From an uncultured Clostridia bacterium (lineage in GTDB: Bacteria > Bacillota > Clostridia > Christensenellales > Borkfalkiaceae): DNA of 7,910 nt. Below the pieces are notes generated by a model. The model saw only the letters and a list, made by a program, of their open reading frames with translations, had not been told where the DNA came from and searched no databases. The stretch is taken from assembly GCA_947174955.1 (NCBI GenBank), contig CAMWKX010000051.1, positions 1-7,910 on the forward strand. Direction: 5' to 3'. Below, piece after piece: positions 1 to 6,450 of the stretch; position 1 is the first letter of the stretch, and every line of letters starts with the position of its first letter. The translations under genes and the position numbers were made by a program.

Positions 1-5
1 TAATT

Positions 6-37
6 AAAAAGGCGGAGCGCACCACGCCCCGCCTTTT
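6..37 (-). terminator. Intrinsic terminator after the ferredoxin gene
   Basis: On the minus strand, AAAA leads into a 9-bp GC-rich stem (GGCGGGGCG / CGCTCCGCC, one G-T wobble) with a 5-nt loop, followed by TTTTT. Pairing of the flanking A and T runs extends the stem to 13 bp. It begins 14 nt past the ferredoxin stop, where a factor-independent terminator is expected. The plus strand carries a run of four T after the same stem, so it could also stop a convergent transcript from beyond the left edge. Confidence 0.9.
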
Positions 38-51
38 CAATTAGCCAAGAT

Positions 52-222
52 TTATTCAGCCTTGATTGCGCCCGTGGGGCAACCGTCTTCGCAAGCGCCG
101 CAGTCGATGCAAACGTCGGGATCAACGACGTACTTGTCAGCACCCTCGGAAATAGCGCCTACGGGGCAGGTAGCAGCGCATGCGCCGCAGCTTACGCACT
201 CATCGGTAACTACATGTGACAT
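52..222 (-). CDS. 2[4Fe-4S] ferredoxin, clostridial type
   Basis: This encodes a 56-residue cytosolic electron carrier. It has two complete CxxCxxCxxxCP motifs: C9, C12, C15, C19 and C38, C41, C44, C48, each ending in Cys-Pro, the classic pattern for two low-potential [4Fe-4S] clusters. The two halves resemble each other (VSCGACAATCPVGAI and IDCGACEDGCPTGAI), reflecting the internal duplication typical of the family. Length fits clostridial ferredoxins (about 55 residues). The ATG at 222 is chosen because GGAGGAG lies 7 nt upstream. The gene has its own promoter (279-307) and a terminator (6-37), so it looks monocistronic. In this family such proteins serve anaerobic enzymes such as pyruvate:ferredoxin oxidoreductase and hydrogenases; the partner here cannot be read from the sequence. 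Confidence 0.96.
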   Translation of the reverse strand: MSHVVTDECVSCGACAATCPVGAISEGADKYVVDPDVCIDCGACEDGCPTGAIKAE

Positions 223-229
223 TATGATA

Positions 230-236
230 CTCCTCC
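230..236 (-). promoter_or_regulatory. Ribosome binding site of the ferredoxin gene
   Basis: GGAGGAG on the minus strand, 7 nt before the ATG at 222. It is the strongest Shine-Dalgarno sequence in the window and fixes the ferredoxin start. Confidence 0.92.
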
Positions 237-278
237 ATAATTGTATTTAAAACGGACAAAATCCATTTTTGTTCTCAT

Positions 279-307
279 ATTATATCACACAAAATCCCCT
301 CTGTAAA
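279..307 (-). promoter_or_regulatory. Sigma-A type promoter for the ferredoxin gene
   Basis: The minus strand has TTTACA (302-307, one mismatch to the -35 consensus), a 17-bp spacer and a perfect TATAAT -10 (279-284). Transcription should start near 272, giving a leader of about 50 nt that carries the strong ribosome binding site. It lies in the 113-nt gap between ricT and the ferredoxin gene, supporting separate transcription of the latter. Confidence 0.85.
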
Positions 308-311
308 GGGG
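296..311 (-). promoter_or_regulatory. Inverted repeat CCCCT-N6-AGGGG over the ferredoxin -35
   Basis: Two 5-bp arms flank a 6-nt centre, and the -35 element TTTACA lies mostly in that centre. As RNA from ricT it would form a short hairpin followed by ATTTTG, a weak terminator candidate about 25 nt past the ricT stop. As DNA it could be an operator controlling the ferredoxin promoter. Five base pairs is short, so neither role is secure. Confidence 0.35.
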
Positions 312-335
312 TAAAACCAAATTTTTTTGCGCCGT

Positions 336-1535
336 TTACTCAGTCGGGGGCGTTCCGCCGTTTTGCGGAGCGCTTTGCCCGTTCCGCCTTTTGTCGCCGC
401 GGCGCTTGTTTTTGTTGAACTTTTTCTCGTTCTTTTTCTCGGGCGCGCCGTTATTATTGGTGTTGTTATTGTTGTTTTTACGGTTCTCGCGGTTGTTTTC
501 GCTCCCGCCGCGCGGGTCGCGTTTGCCTTCGCCCTCGTTCCCGCCGCGCGGGTTGCGGTTTTCGCGGTTTTTCTTGTCCCTGTGTTTATTGTTGTTATTA
601 TTGTGTTCGCGCTTTTGCTCGTTGCGCTTCTCCTGCGCGGGCTGAGGCTGAACTCTTTCGGGCTGCTCTTCGGGCTTGTCCTCGCTCTCTTCGCCTAATT
701 TTTCGTTGCCCATAACGACGTTGCCGCGCATAAAGCGTATTTCGTCCACGCCGAAATCGTGGTACGACACCGCGTCACCCTGCTCTATTTTAACCTTTAC
801 CTGCATTTTGAGCATATTGACGTTGACGACCGTGCCCTTGCCGTTGGGCGTTTCCACCGTGCCGCCGAGCTTGGGCACCTTTTTGCACGCCTCGGAATAG
901 TATTCGTCCTCGTAGGAAAGACAGCACATAAGCCTGCCGCACAGCCCCGAAATTTTGCTCGGGTTGAGCGAGAGCCCCTGATTTTTCGCCATCTTAACCG
1001 AAACCTTTTTCGGCTCGGACATACAGCCTATGCAGCAGCACTCCCTGCCGCACGGCGCAAGCCCGCCCGTCAGTTTGATTTCGTCGCGGATATTTATCTG
1101 CCTAAGCTCGATACGCATATGAAAAGCGGACGACAAATCTTTGATAAGCTCGCGGAAATCGACGCGGTTTTCGCTCGTGAACGAGAAAACTACCTTACTG
1201 CCGTCGAAGGCGAACTCGCAGTCGACAAGCTTCATTTCAAGTCCGCGGGCGGCTATCTTTTCCTTGGCGGTTTCCATCGCCTCGCCCCGCCTTTCCAGGT
1301 TGCGCTTAACCTGTTCCTCGTCGCGTTTGGTGGCGATACGCACTACGGGTTTTAAGGGCGCGACTATCTCGCTGTCCTCAACCTCGCTCTCGGGCTGAAC
1401 GACCGTGGCGTATTCCAGCCCCTTCGCCGTTTCGACTATTACGCCCATACCCTTTTCGTAAACGTCTTTGCCGTTCGGAGCGAAATAGTACGGCTTTCCG
1501 CCGTTTTTGAATTTTACACTTACTACCTTAATCAT
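336..1535 (-). CDS. ricT: RicT (YaaT), PSP1-domain Fe-S protein with long Asn-rich tail
   Basis: The first ~275 of 399 residues match RicT/YaaT. In B. subtilis RicT acts with RicA and RicF in the Fe-S-binding Y-complex, which promotes RNase Y-dependent mRNA maturation and influences sporulation, competence and biofilm regulation. The PSP1-type core spans about residues 60-145. The family cysteine clusters are present: PCGRECCCIGC (C162, C166, C167, C168, C171) and LCGRLMCC (C199, C204, C205), plus C217. B. subtilis RicT is about 275 residues, so residues ~280-399 are an extra low-complexity tail rich in Asn, Arg, Lys, Glu and Gly, with Asn runs and two PRGG units; it is probably disordered. 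The ATG lies 7 nt after the holB stop, has no clear Shine-Dalgarno sequence and is probably coupled to holB. This is the last gene of the operon. Family assignment is secure; the tail's role is unknown. Confidence 0.93.
   Translation of the reverse strand: MIKVVSVKFKNGGKPYYFAPNGKDVYEKGMGVIVETAKGLEYATVVQPESEVEDSEIVAPLKPVVRIATKRDEEQVKRNLERRGEAMETAKEKIAARGLEMKLVDCEFAFDGSKVVFSFTSENRVDFRELIKDLSSAFHMRIELRQINIRDEIKLTGGLAPCGRECCCIGCMSEPKKVSVKMAKNQGLSLNPSKISGLCGRLMCCLSYEDEYYSEACKKVPKLGGTVETPNGKGTVVNVNMLKMQVKVKIEQGDAVSYHDFGVDEIRFMRGNVVMGNEKLGEESEDKPEEQPERVQPQPAQEKRNEQKREHNNNNNKHRDKKNRENRNPRGGNEGEGKRDPRGGSENNRENRKNNNNNTNNNGAPEKKNEKKFNKNKRRGDKRRNGQSAPQNGGTPPTE
450..602 (-). repeat. Low-complexity repeat tract in the ricT 3' end
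   Basis: AAC/AAT codon runs encode NNNNN (588-602) and NNNNNTNNN (450-476). Between them, a 15-bp sequence with a palindromic core (CCGCGCGG on the minus strand) occurs identically at 503-517 and 539-553. The copies are 36 bp apart, exactly 12 codons, so both encode PRGG in frame. This looks like an in-frame duplication in a fast-evolving protein tail. The triplet runs could vary in length between strains. Confidence 0.75.
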
Positions 1536-1542
1536 TTTTTAA

Positions 1543-2445
1543 TCACTTATTATTTTTAACAACTCTCAGCAAAAAATCATACAACAGCGAGGAAAAATTC
1601 GCGTTGAATTTCAGGTCGGCAAACGCGTCGTTTATGCTTTCGACGGCGTATATTGCCGCTCCTTTGGATATTTTGCCCCTGTAATCCGCTCTTTCCGCGT
1701 ACGCTTTGACCTCGCCGAAATATACGCGCTGCATCTCGGATAAGAGCTCACTTTTATGCTTGATGTCGCCGTACCTGAACGCCGCCGCGGCCGCCTTTTT
1801 TACGCTGTCCGCCGCGCAGATTTCCCTTGCCGCGTCCGCAACCTCTTTATACCAGCCGCCGCCGAGCATATCCTGAGCAACGCCCAAAACGCCGCCGCAA
1901 GCCTGCGCCACCTGTGCGTTCAGTTCGTTTTTCCCGCTCCGCTCCAACGCGCCGAAAATTTCAGCGGGAGTGAAAAGCGGCACTTCCAAAAGTTTTACAC
2001 GCGATTTTACCGTGTCTAAAACGGGTGCAAGCGAGGTTGTGCCCAAAAGAAAATGCACGCCCGCGGGCGGCTCTTCCAGCACCTTTAACAGCTTGTTCTG
2101 AAATATGGGCGAGGCGGTCTGGAAGTCGGATATCACGTACAGTTTTTTATCGAACTCCAAAGGCTTCAACGCCGCGGCCGCGACTATTTCCGCCGCCGCG
2201 TCCGCCGTAAGTTTTAAAGACGGGCGGGGGTAAACCTTTAAATCGGACAGCCCTTCCGAAAGGATAAGTCTGCCGTTTCTGTCCTCTTTTTCCGCTCCGA
2301 AAAATTGCAGGGCAAACAGCTTTAACGCCGCCCGTAAATTTCGCGCATCGGCAAAGTACAGCATATATGCGTGCGAAAGTTTGTCCGCCCGCTTATCTCC
2401 GCAGAATATTTGATATGCCGCCGCAGCGCCGATCAGCCGTTCCAT
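1543..2445 (-). CDS. holB: DNA polymerase III delta' subunit (clamp loader)
   Basis: This 300-residue AAA+ family protein should be the delta' subunit of the clamp loader, which with delta and tau/gamma loads the beta sliding clamp. Diagnostic stretches are LSHAYML (23-29), FQNKLLKVLEEPPAGVHFLL (115-134), the sensor-like GTTSLAPVLDTVKSR (135-149) and an alpha-helical C-terminal domain. R149 matches the Arg of the family SRC motif, though Cys is replaced by Val. There is no Walker A motif, as usual for delta'. The zinc module seen in most bacterial homologues is absent: residues 48-72 contain no cysteine, and the protein's only three cysteines (15, 183, 210) are scattered. It starts 8 nt after the tmk stop without a good Shine-Dalgarno sequence. 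The tmk–holB–ricT context strongly supports the call over a generic AAA+ ATPase. Confidence 0.9.
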   Translation of the reverse strand: MERLIGAAAAYQIFCGDKRADKLSHAYMLYFADARNLRAALKLFALQFFGAEKEDRNGRLILSEGLSDLKVYPRPSLKLTADAAAEIVAAAALKPLEFDKKLYVISDFQTASPIFQNKLLKVLEEPPAGVHFLLGTTSLAPVLDTVKSRVKLLEVPLFTPAEIFGALERSGKNELNAQVAQACGGVLGVAQDMLGGGWYKEVADAAREICAADSVKKAAAAAFRYGDIKHKSELLSEMQRVYFGEVKAYAERADYRGKISKGAAIYAVESINDAFADLKFNANFSSLLYDFLLRVVKNNK

Positions 2446-2453
2446 TTTACCGA

Positions 2454-3074
2454 TTAAATTATCCCTTTATCTTTTAAAAGCGCGAACACCTTTTCCGACG
2501 TTTCCCACTTGGTTCCGCCGCATTCGACGGCGCATATGCGGGGGTATTTGTCCAAAAGCGCCAGGTATCCCCCGTACACCTTCATATGAAATTCCAGTCC
2601 CTGCTTTTCCATACGGTCGTTTAAATCCGCGCCGTGCTTTCTTTCGAACGCCTTGTCGGGCGAAATGTTTAAAAATACCGTCAGATCGGGCGGGTAATCT
2701 TTTAGCGCCGCCGAGTTAATCTCTTCTACGTACTTCTCGCCCAAGCCCCTCGCCGCGCCCTGATAGGCAAGCGAAGAGTCAACGTACCTGTCGCACACGA
2801 CAAGCTTGCCCGCAGCCAAAGCGGGTTCGACGATTTCCTTTAAGTGCTGTATGCGCGCCGCCGCGTATAAAAGCGCCTCGCACTCGTCGCACATTTTGTC
2901 GTTGCCGCCGTCTAAAATTATCTTGCGAATCTGCTCGGCAACGTCGCTGCCGCCCGGCTCGCGCGTGACGATAAAGTCGACGCCAAGCGCCGTCAGCTTT
3001 TCGGAAAGCAGGCGTATCTGCGTGCTCTTGCCAGAGCCTTCGCACCCTTCGAAGGTTATAAATTTGCCCCTCAT
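2454..3074 (-). CDS. tmk: Thymidylate kinase (dTMP kinase)
   Basis: This cytosolic enzyme phosphorylates dTMP to dTDP with ATP, an essential step to dTTP. It is 206 residues long, the usual size. Visible elements are the P-loop GCEGSGKST (10-18), TREPGG (37-42), which belongs to the nucleotide-monophosphate site, the DRY motif (95-97) followed by SSLAYQG (100-106), and a LID segment with R145 and the conserved DRM (153-155). Its ATG overlaps the stop of the preceding decarboxylase gene by 4 nt (ATGA), so translation is probably coupled by re-initiation; the AAAGAG just before is too close to be an ideal ribosome binding site. In B. subtilis tmk likewise follows a decarboxylase-family gene (yaaO) and precedes holB and yaaT, although two small genes, yaaQ and yaaR, that lie between tmk and holB there are missing here. 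Confidence 0.97.
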   Translation of the reverse strand: MRGKFITFEGCEGSGKSTQIRLLSEKLTALGVDFIVTREPGGSDVAEQIRKIILDGGNDKMCDECEALLYAAARIQHLKEIVEPALAAGKLVVCDRYVDSSLAYQGAARGLGEKYVEEINSAALKDYPPDLTVFLNISPDKAFERKHGADLNDRMEKQGLEFHMKVYGGYLALLDKYPRICAVECGGTKWETSEKVFALLKDKGII

Positions 3075-4420
3075 CTCTTTACCACTTTAATCTTGCCGTC
3101 GACTATGCCGAACGTATCGTTTGCCTTTAAAAGCACGTCGACCGCCTGTTGCGAAATCATTTCGCCCGCGATAACCACGGGAAGGCAGGGCGGCGTTACG
3201 CCCGCGTTGTCGGCGCACATCTTGCCCACCGACTGCTTTAAGGGCACCCACTCCGTCTTCTGACGGTACGCGTACAGAAAGCTGTACGTTCTGTCCGCCG
3301 CGGGTACGGTAGGCACGTCCTTGTACGTGTTCTGCAACTTTTTCTGGGCGCATACCCATAAAAGCGTATTTTTAAGCTCGTTGATATGGAAGGGCTCCAC
3401 CGACGGCGAGAGATAGAAAAGTATGTATCTTCCGTCGTTAAACTCGGGATATATGCCCTTCTTTTTGAAAATTTCCTCCGCAAGGTAGGGCGATATGCCC
3501 ATCGGCTTGAAGTCCACCGCGAACTTCGTCCAGTCCTGCGAGGGGTATAAAGTTATTCCTTCCAAACCCGCTTTCAGTTCGTTTACCGCATTGAGAGCAC
3601 GGTTGAGGTATTTGGGATTGTTGATAAAGTATTTTACGCCGTACTCCACGCTCGCCATAACGGGGAAGCTGGGCGACGTTGTGCGGAATATCGACATACC
3701 CTCTTCCGCGCGGGCAAACAGCTTTTTGTTGTTTACGCAGACGATTGCGCCCTGCGTTAAGACGGGCAGGCTTTTGTGAACGCCGTCCACCCACATATCC
3801 GCGTATACGCCAGCATAGCCCTCTTTGCCCTCGCTCAGCACAAGGTGCGAGCCGTGCGCGCCGTCGACAAACAACAGCCTTTCGTACTTTTTCAGAATTT
3901 CCGCGTATTTTTCAAGCGGAGCAATATTGCCGTAGTAGTCGGGCGAGGTGATTATCATACCCGAAATATTCACGTCGTTGACAATCAGCGTTTCGATAAG
4001 CTCGGCGGGCGGGGGCGTTAAAACGCCGTTTTCTTCCGCACCCTGCACGATAACCGGCTCGATATTCAGAAGGCGGCACGCGTTGAAAACGCTCTTGTGC
4101 GAGTTGCGCGGCACGATAATCTTGTTGCCGTACGCCGCCGCGACGAACAGCATTGCCATAACGCCCGACGACGAACCGTCGGTGGTTATGTACGCCTTTT
4201 GCGCGCCTAAAATTTCGGCGATATCCTCCTGCGCCCTTTTGATTGCGCCCTTGGGACAGCTCAAATCGTCGGTTATGTCCAGCTCGGTCAGATCGATTGA
4301 CGCGACGGGAAAGTGCGACTTGAACTCGCCGAGGTTTTTATGCCCCGGCATATGCAGACGGTTTTTGTCCTTGCCCTTGAACTTATTGAGTTGTGTTAAT
4401 ATTTCGTACTTATATGCCAT
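3071..4420 (-). CDS. Orn/Lys/Arg decarboxylase family protein (YaaO-like, PLP-dependent)
   Basis: This 449-residue protein is a fold-type I PLP enzyme of the Orn/Lys/Arg decarboxylase family, which makes putrescine, cadaverine or agmatine. Seen in order: MPGHK (24-28), TDGSSSGVMAM (80-90) for phosphate binding, PRNSHKS (104-110), SPDYYGN (159-165), VDGAHGSH (185-192) with D186 to the pyridine nitrogen, and DGVHKSLPVLTQGA (212-225), where K216 should carry PLP. A smaller C-terminal domain spans about 385-445; its usual PPG-P-PGE signature reads PPCLPVVIAGE (410-420). It lacks the N-terminal wing domain of the large E. coli inducible decarboxylases and resembles B. subtilis SpeA/YaaO. The substrate cannot be decided, so no symbol is given. 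It starts 2 nt after the lysS stop without a Shine-Dalgarno sequence, and its stop overlaps tmk. Confidence 0.9.
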   Translation of the reverse strand: MAYKYEILTQLNKFKGKDKNRLHMPGHKNLGEFKSHFPVASIDLTELDITDDLSCPKGAIKRAQEDIAEILGAQKAYITTDGSSSGVMAMLFVAAAYGNKIIVPRNSHKSVFNACRLLNIEPVIVQGAEENGVLTPPPAELIETLIVNDVNISGMIITSPDYYGNIAPLEKYAEILKKYERLLFVDGAHGSHLVLSEGKEGYAGVYADMWVDGVHKSLPVLTQGAIVCVNNKKLFARAEEGMSIFRTTSPSFPVMASVEYGVKYFINNPKYLNRALNAVNELKAGLEGITLYPSQDWTKFAVDFKPMGISPYLAEEIFKKKGIYPEFNDGRYILFYLSPSVEPFHINELKNTLLWVCAQKKLQNTYKDVPTVPAADRTYSFLYAYRQKTEWVPLKQSVGKMCADNAGVTPPCLPVVIAGEMISQQAVDVLLKANDTFGIVDGKIKVVKR

Positions 4421-4422
4421 AA

Positions 4423-5943
4423 TTATTTCTTGGGTTTCATTGTGGGGAATAAGATAACGTCGCGGATTGTCGAACTATCCGTTAAAAGCATTACAAGTCG
4501 GTCAACGCCCATACCGAGGCCGCCCGTGGGGGGCAGACCGTATTCCAAAGCGGTTACGAAATCCTCGTCCACCTGAGCGTTGCAGCCCGGCTCGGACGCC
4601 CTCTTCTCCGCAACCTGCTTGACAAAACGCTGCTTCTGGTCGATGGGGTCGTTGAGCTCGGAGAACGCGTTGCCGAACTCGTGAGCGCAGATAAAGTACT
4701 CGAACCTCTCCGTGAACGCGGGGTCGGTCGGCTTGCGCTTTGCAAGCGGCGAATTTTCCACGGGATAATCGTAGATTATCGTCGGCTGAATGAGCTTGCT
4801 TTCGACGAACTCGTCGAACAGCGCGATTAAAATGTGACCCTTGGTCGCCTTGTCGCCCTCGGGCACTTCGCAGTGCAGTTCCTTTGCAGCGGCGCGCGCG
4901 CTTTCGTCGTCCGCCCACGTGTCGTAGTCCGCGCCGCAGTATTTTTTGACCGCTTCCTTCATCGTAAGGCGCGTCCACTTTGCGCCCATATCGATAGGCG
5001 TGCCCTGGTAGCTTATCTGCGTGGTGCCGCAAACGTTCTGCGTAACCGTTTTATACAAATCCTCAATGTGGTCCATCATACCGAAATAATCGGTGTACGC
5101 TTGATACATTTCTATCGTGGTGAACTCGGGGTTGTGGAAGGCGTCCATACCCTCGTTGCGGAAAATTCTTCCGACTTCGTACACTCTTTCGAGACCGCCG
5201 ACAATCAGACGCTTTAAATAAAGCTCGGTTTCGATACGAAGGTACATATCGATGTCGAGAGCGTTGTGGTGCGTCTTGAAAGGTCTTGCCGCCGCACCTA
5301 TTTCCAGCGTGGTCAGAACGGGCGTATCCACTTCGAGATAGCCCATATTGTCAAGGTATGCGCGGATTTCCTTCAATATTTTCGAGCGCGAAACGAAAGT
5401 CTTTTTGACTTCGGGGTTGACTATAAGGTCAAGGTCGCGCTGACGGTATCTTATGTCCGCATTGGTTAAGCCGTGCTGCTTTTCGGGCAGGGGCAAGAGC
5501 GCCTTGGACAGCATTTCGATATGCGTGCAGTGCACGGAAATTTCGCCCGTCTGCGTCTTGAACACAAAGCCCTTTACGCCGACGATATCGCCGATGTCGT
5601 AGTCCTTTTTGAACGAGGCGTAATTCTCCTCGCCGACGTCGTCGCGGCGGACGTAAATCTGAATTAAGCCCTCGCGGTCGGAGATGTGAGAAAAGCTCGC
5701 CTTGCCCATTATGCGGCGGCTCATTAATCTTCCCGCAATGGAAACTTCCTTGCCCTCTAACGCCTCGAACCCGTCTTTTACGGACTGCGAATTTGCCGTC
5801 ACGTCGTACTTGGTCTTTTCGTAGGGGTTGTTGCCCTCGGCGGTCAGCTTTGCAAGCTTTTCGCGGCGTATCTGCGCCTGTTCGATAAGTTGCGCCTGCT
5901 CCTCTTCCTCGGTGAGCGGCGCGTTGTTCTGATTGTTCTGCAT
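4423..5943 (-). CDS. lysS: Lysyl-tRNA synthetase, class II
   Basis: This enzyme attaches lysine to tRNA-Lys using ATP. The 506 residues have the usual layout: an N-terminal helix rich in Glu/Gln (1-35), an OB-fold anticodon-binding domain (about 66-145), then the class II catalytic core. Core marks are RYRQRDLDLI (165-174), motif 1 ending near TPVL (207-210), RPFKTHHNALDIDMYLRI (220-237), motif 2 FRNEG…HNPEFT (261-275) and motif 3 GLGMGVDRL (475-483). The motif 2 loop reads MDAFH (266-270) where B. subtilis and E. coli have an Arg just before the His. The ATG lies 1 nt after the greA stop (TAA A ATG) with no clear Shine-Dalgarno sequence, implying coupling to greA. Identification is secure. 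Confidence 0.98.
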   Translation of the reverse strand: MQNNQNNAPLTEEEEQAQLIEQAQIRREKLAKLTAEGNNPYEKTKYDVTANSQSVKDGFEALEGKEVSIAGRLMSRRIMGKASFSHISDREGLIQIYVRRDDVGEENYASFKKDYDIGDIVGVKGFVFKTQTGEISVHCTHIEMLSKALLPLPEKQHGLTNADIRYRQRDLDLIVNPEVKKTFVSRSKILKEIRAYLDNMGYLEVDTPVLTTLEIGAAARPFKTHHNALDIDMYLRIETELYLKRLIVGGLERVYEVGRIFRNEGMDAFHNPEFTTIEMYQAYTDYFGMMDHIEDLYKTVTQNVCGTTQISYQGTPIDMGAKWTRLTMKEAVKKYCGADYDTWADDESARAAAKELHCEVPEGDKATKGHILIALFDEFVESKLIQPTIIYDYPVENSPLAKRKPTDPAFTERFEYFICAHEFGNAFSELNDPIDQKQRFVKQVAEKRASEPGCNAQVDEDFVTALEYGLPPTGGLGMGVDRLVMLLTDSSTIRDVILFPTMKPKK

Positions 5944-5944
5944 T

Positions 5945-6418
5945 TTACTTAATGTCCTTAATCTTCAACTTGTAAGTGCTGCCGTCGGGGCAAAGAACCG
6001 TAACGACGTCGCCCTTCTTGTGCTTCATCAAAGCCGCGCCCACGGGCGATTCGGACGAAATCTTGTTGTTCATAACGTCCACGTCGGTAACGGAGGTTAT
6101 CGTGTAAACCTCGTCGCCGCCCATATCCTCGTCGTAAACGGTTACGACGGAATCGAGGTGAACGTAGGAATTATCGGTAATCTCTTCCTGAATAACGGCG
6201 TTTTTAATCTGGTATTCGAGTTCGGCGATTTTGCCCTCGTTGGAGCGCTGTTCCTCGCGCGCCGCGTCGTACTCGGCGTTTTCGGAAAGGTCGCCGTGCG
6301 AACGCGCCTCGGCAATTCTCTCGATAATTTCGGGACGCTTAACCTTTACAAGGTTGTCAAGCTCGGCTACGAGCGCGTCGTAATTTTTCTTGGTCATTAC
6401 ATATTGCTGATCAGACAT
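5945..6418 (-). CDS. greA: Transcription elongation factor GreA
   Basis: GreA enters the secondary channel of RNA polymerase and stimulates cleavage of backtracked RNA. The 157 residues match the family's ~158. An N-terminal antiparallel coiled coil (about 5-78) carries the tip sequence GDLSENAEYDAA (42-53), with acidic D43 and E46 that coordinate the catalytic Mg. An FKBP-like C-terminal domain follows, with SPVGAAL (124-130) and GDVV (136-139). The reading frame stays open for 30 codons upstream, but the ATG at 6418 is chosen because AGAGGT lies 5 nt before it, the protein then has normal length, and the longer version would begin inside the promoter's -35 element. It is the first gene of the greA–lysS–decarboxylase–tmk–holB–ricT operon and has a consensus promoter. 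Confidence 0.97.
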   Translation of the reverse strand: MSDQQYVMTKKNYDALVAELDNLVKVKRPEIIERIAEARSHGDLSENAEYDAAREEQRSNEGKIAELEYQIKNAVIQEEITDNSYVHLDSVVTVYDEDMGGDEVYTITSVTDVDVMNNKISSESPVGAALMKHKKGDVVTVLCPDGSTYKLKIKDIK

Positions 6419-6423
6419 AAAAT

Positions 6424-6429
6424 ACCTCT
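6424..6429 (-). promoter_or_regulatory. Ribosome binding site of greA
   Basis: AGAGGT on the minus strand, 5 nt before the ATG at 6418. It supports the short greA start over an in-frame ATG 30 codons upstream. Confidence 0.8.
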
Positions 6430-6450
6430 TTTTAAGTTCTTTTATTAAAA

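Noticed and set aside
62..250. Plus-strand open frame opposite the ferredoxin gene.
   Set aside because: It is antisense to a ferredoxin with eight correctly spaced cysteines and a strong ribosome binding site.
333..394. Imperfect hairpin at the ricT 3' end (GCGCTCCGC / GCGGAACGC on the minus strand) as a terminator.
   Set aside because: It is inside the coding sequence and is followed by A-rich rather than T-rich sequence on the transcribed strand.
327..698. Plus-strand open frame of 123 codons resembling a very hydrophobic membrane protein.
   Set aside because: It is the antisense of the ricT tail: complementing Asn/Lys/Glu/Arg codons yields Val/Phe/Leu/Ala. It has no ribosome binding site, and the minus-strand gene is well supported.
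759..1355. Plus-strand open frame of 198 codons.
   Set aside because: It lies wholly antisense to the conserved RicT core, shows no recognisable motif and no ribosome binding site; a by-product of GC-rich codon use.
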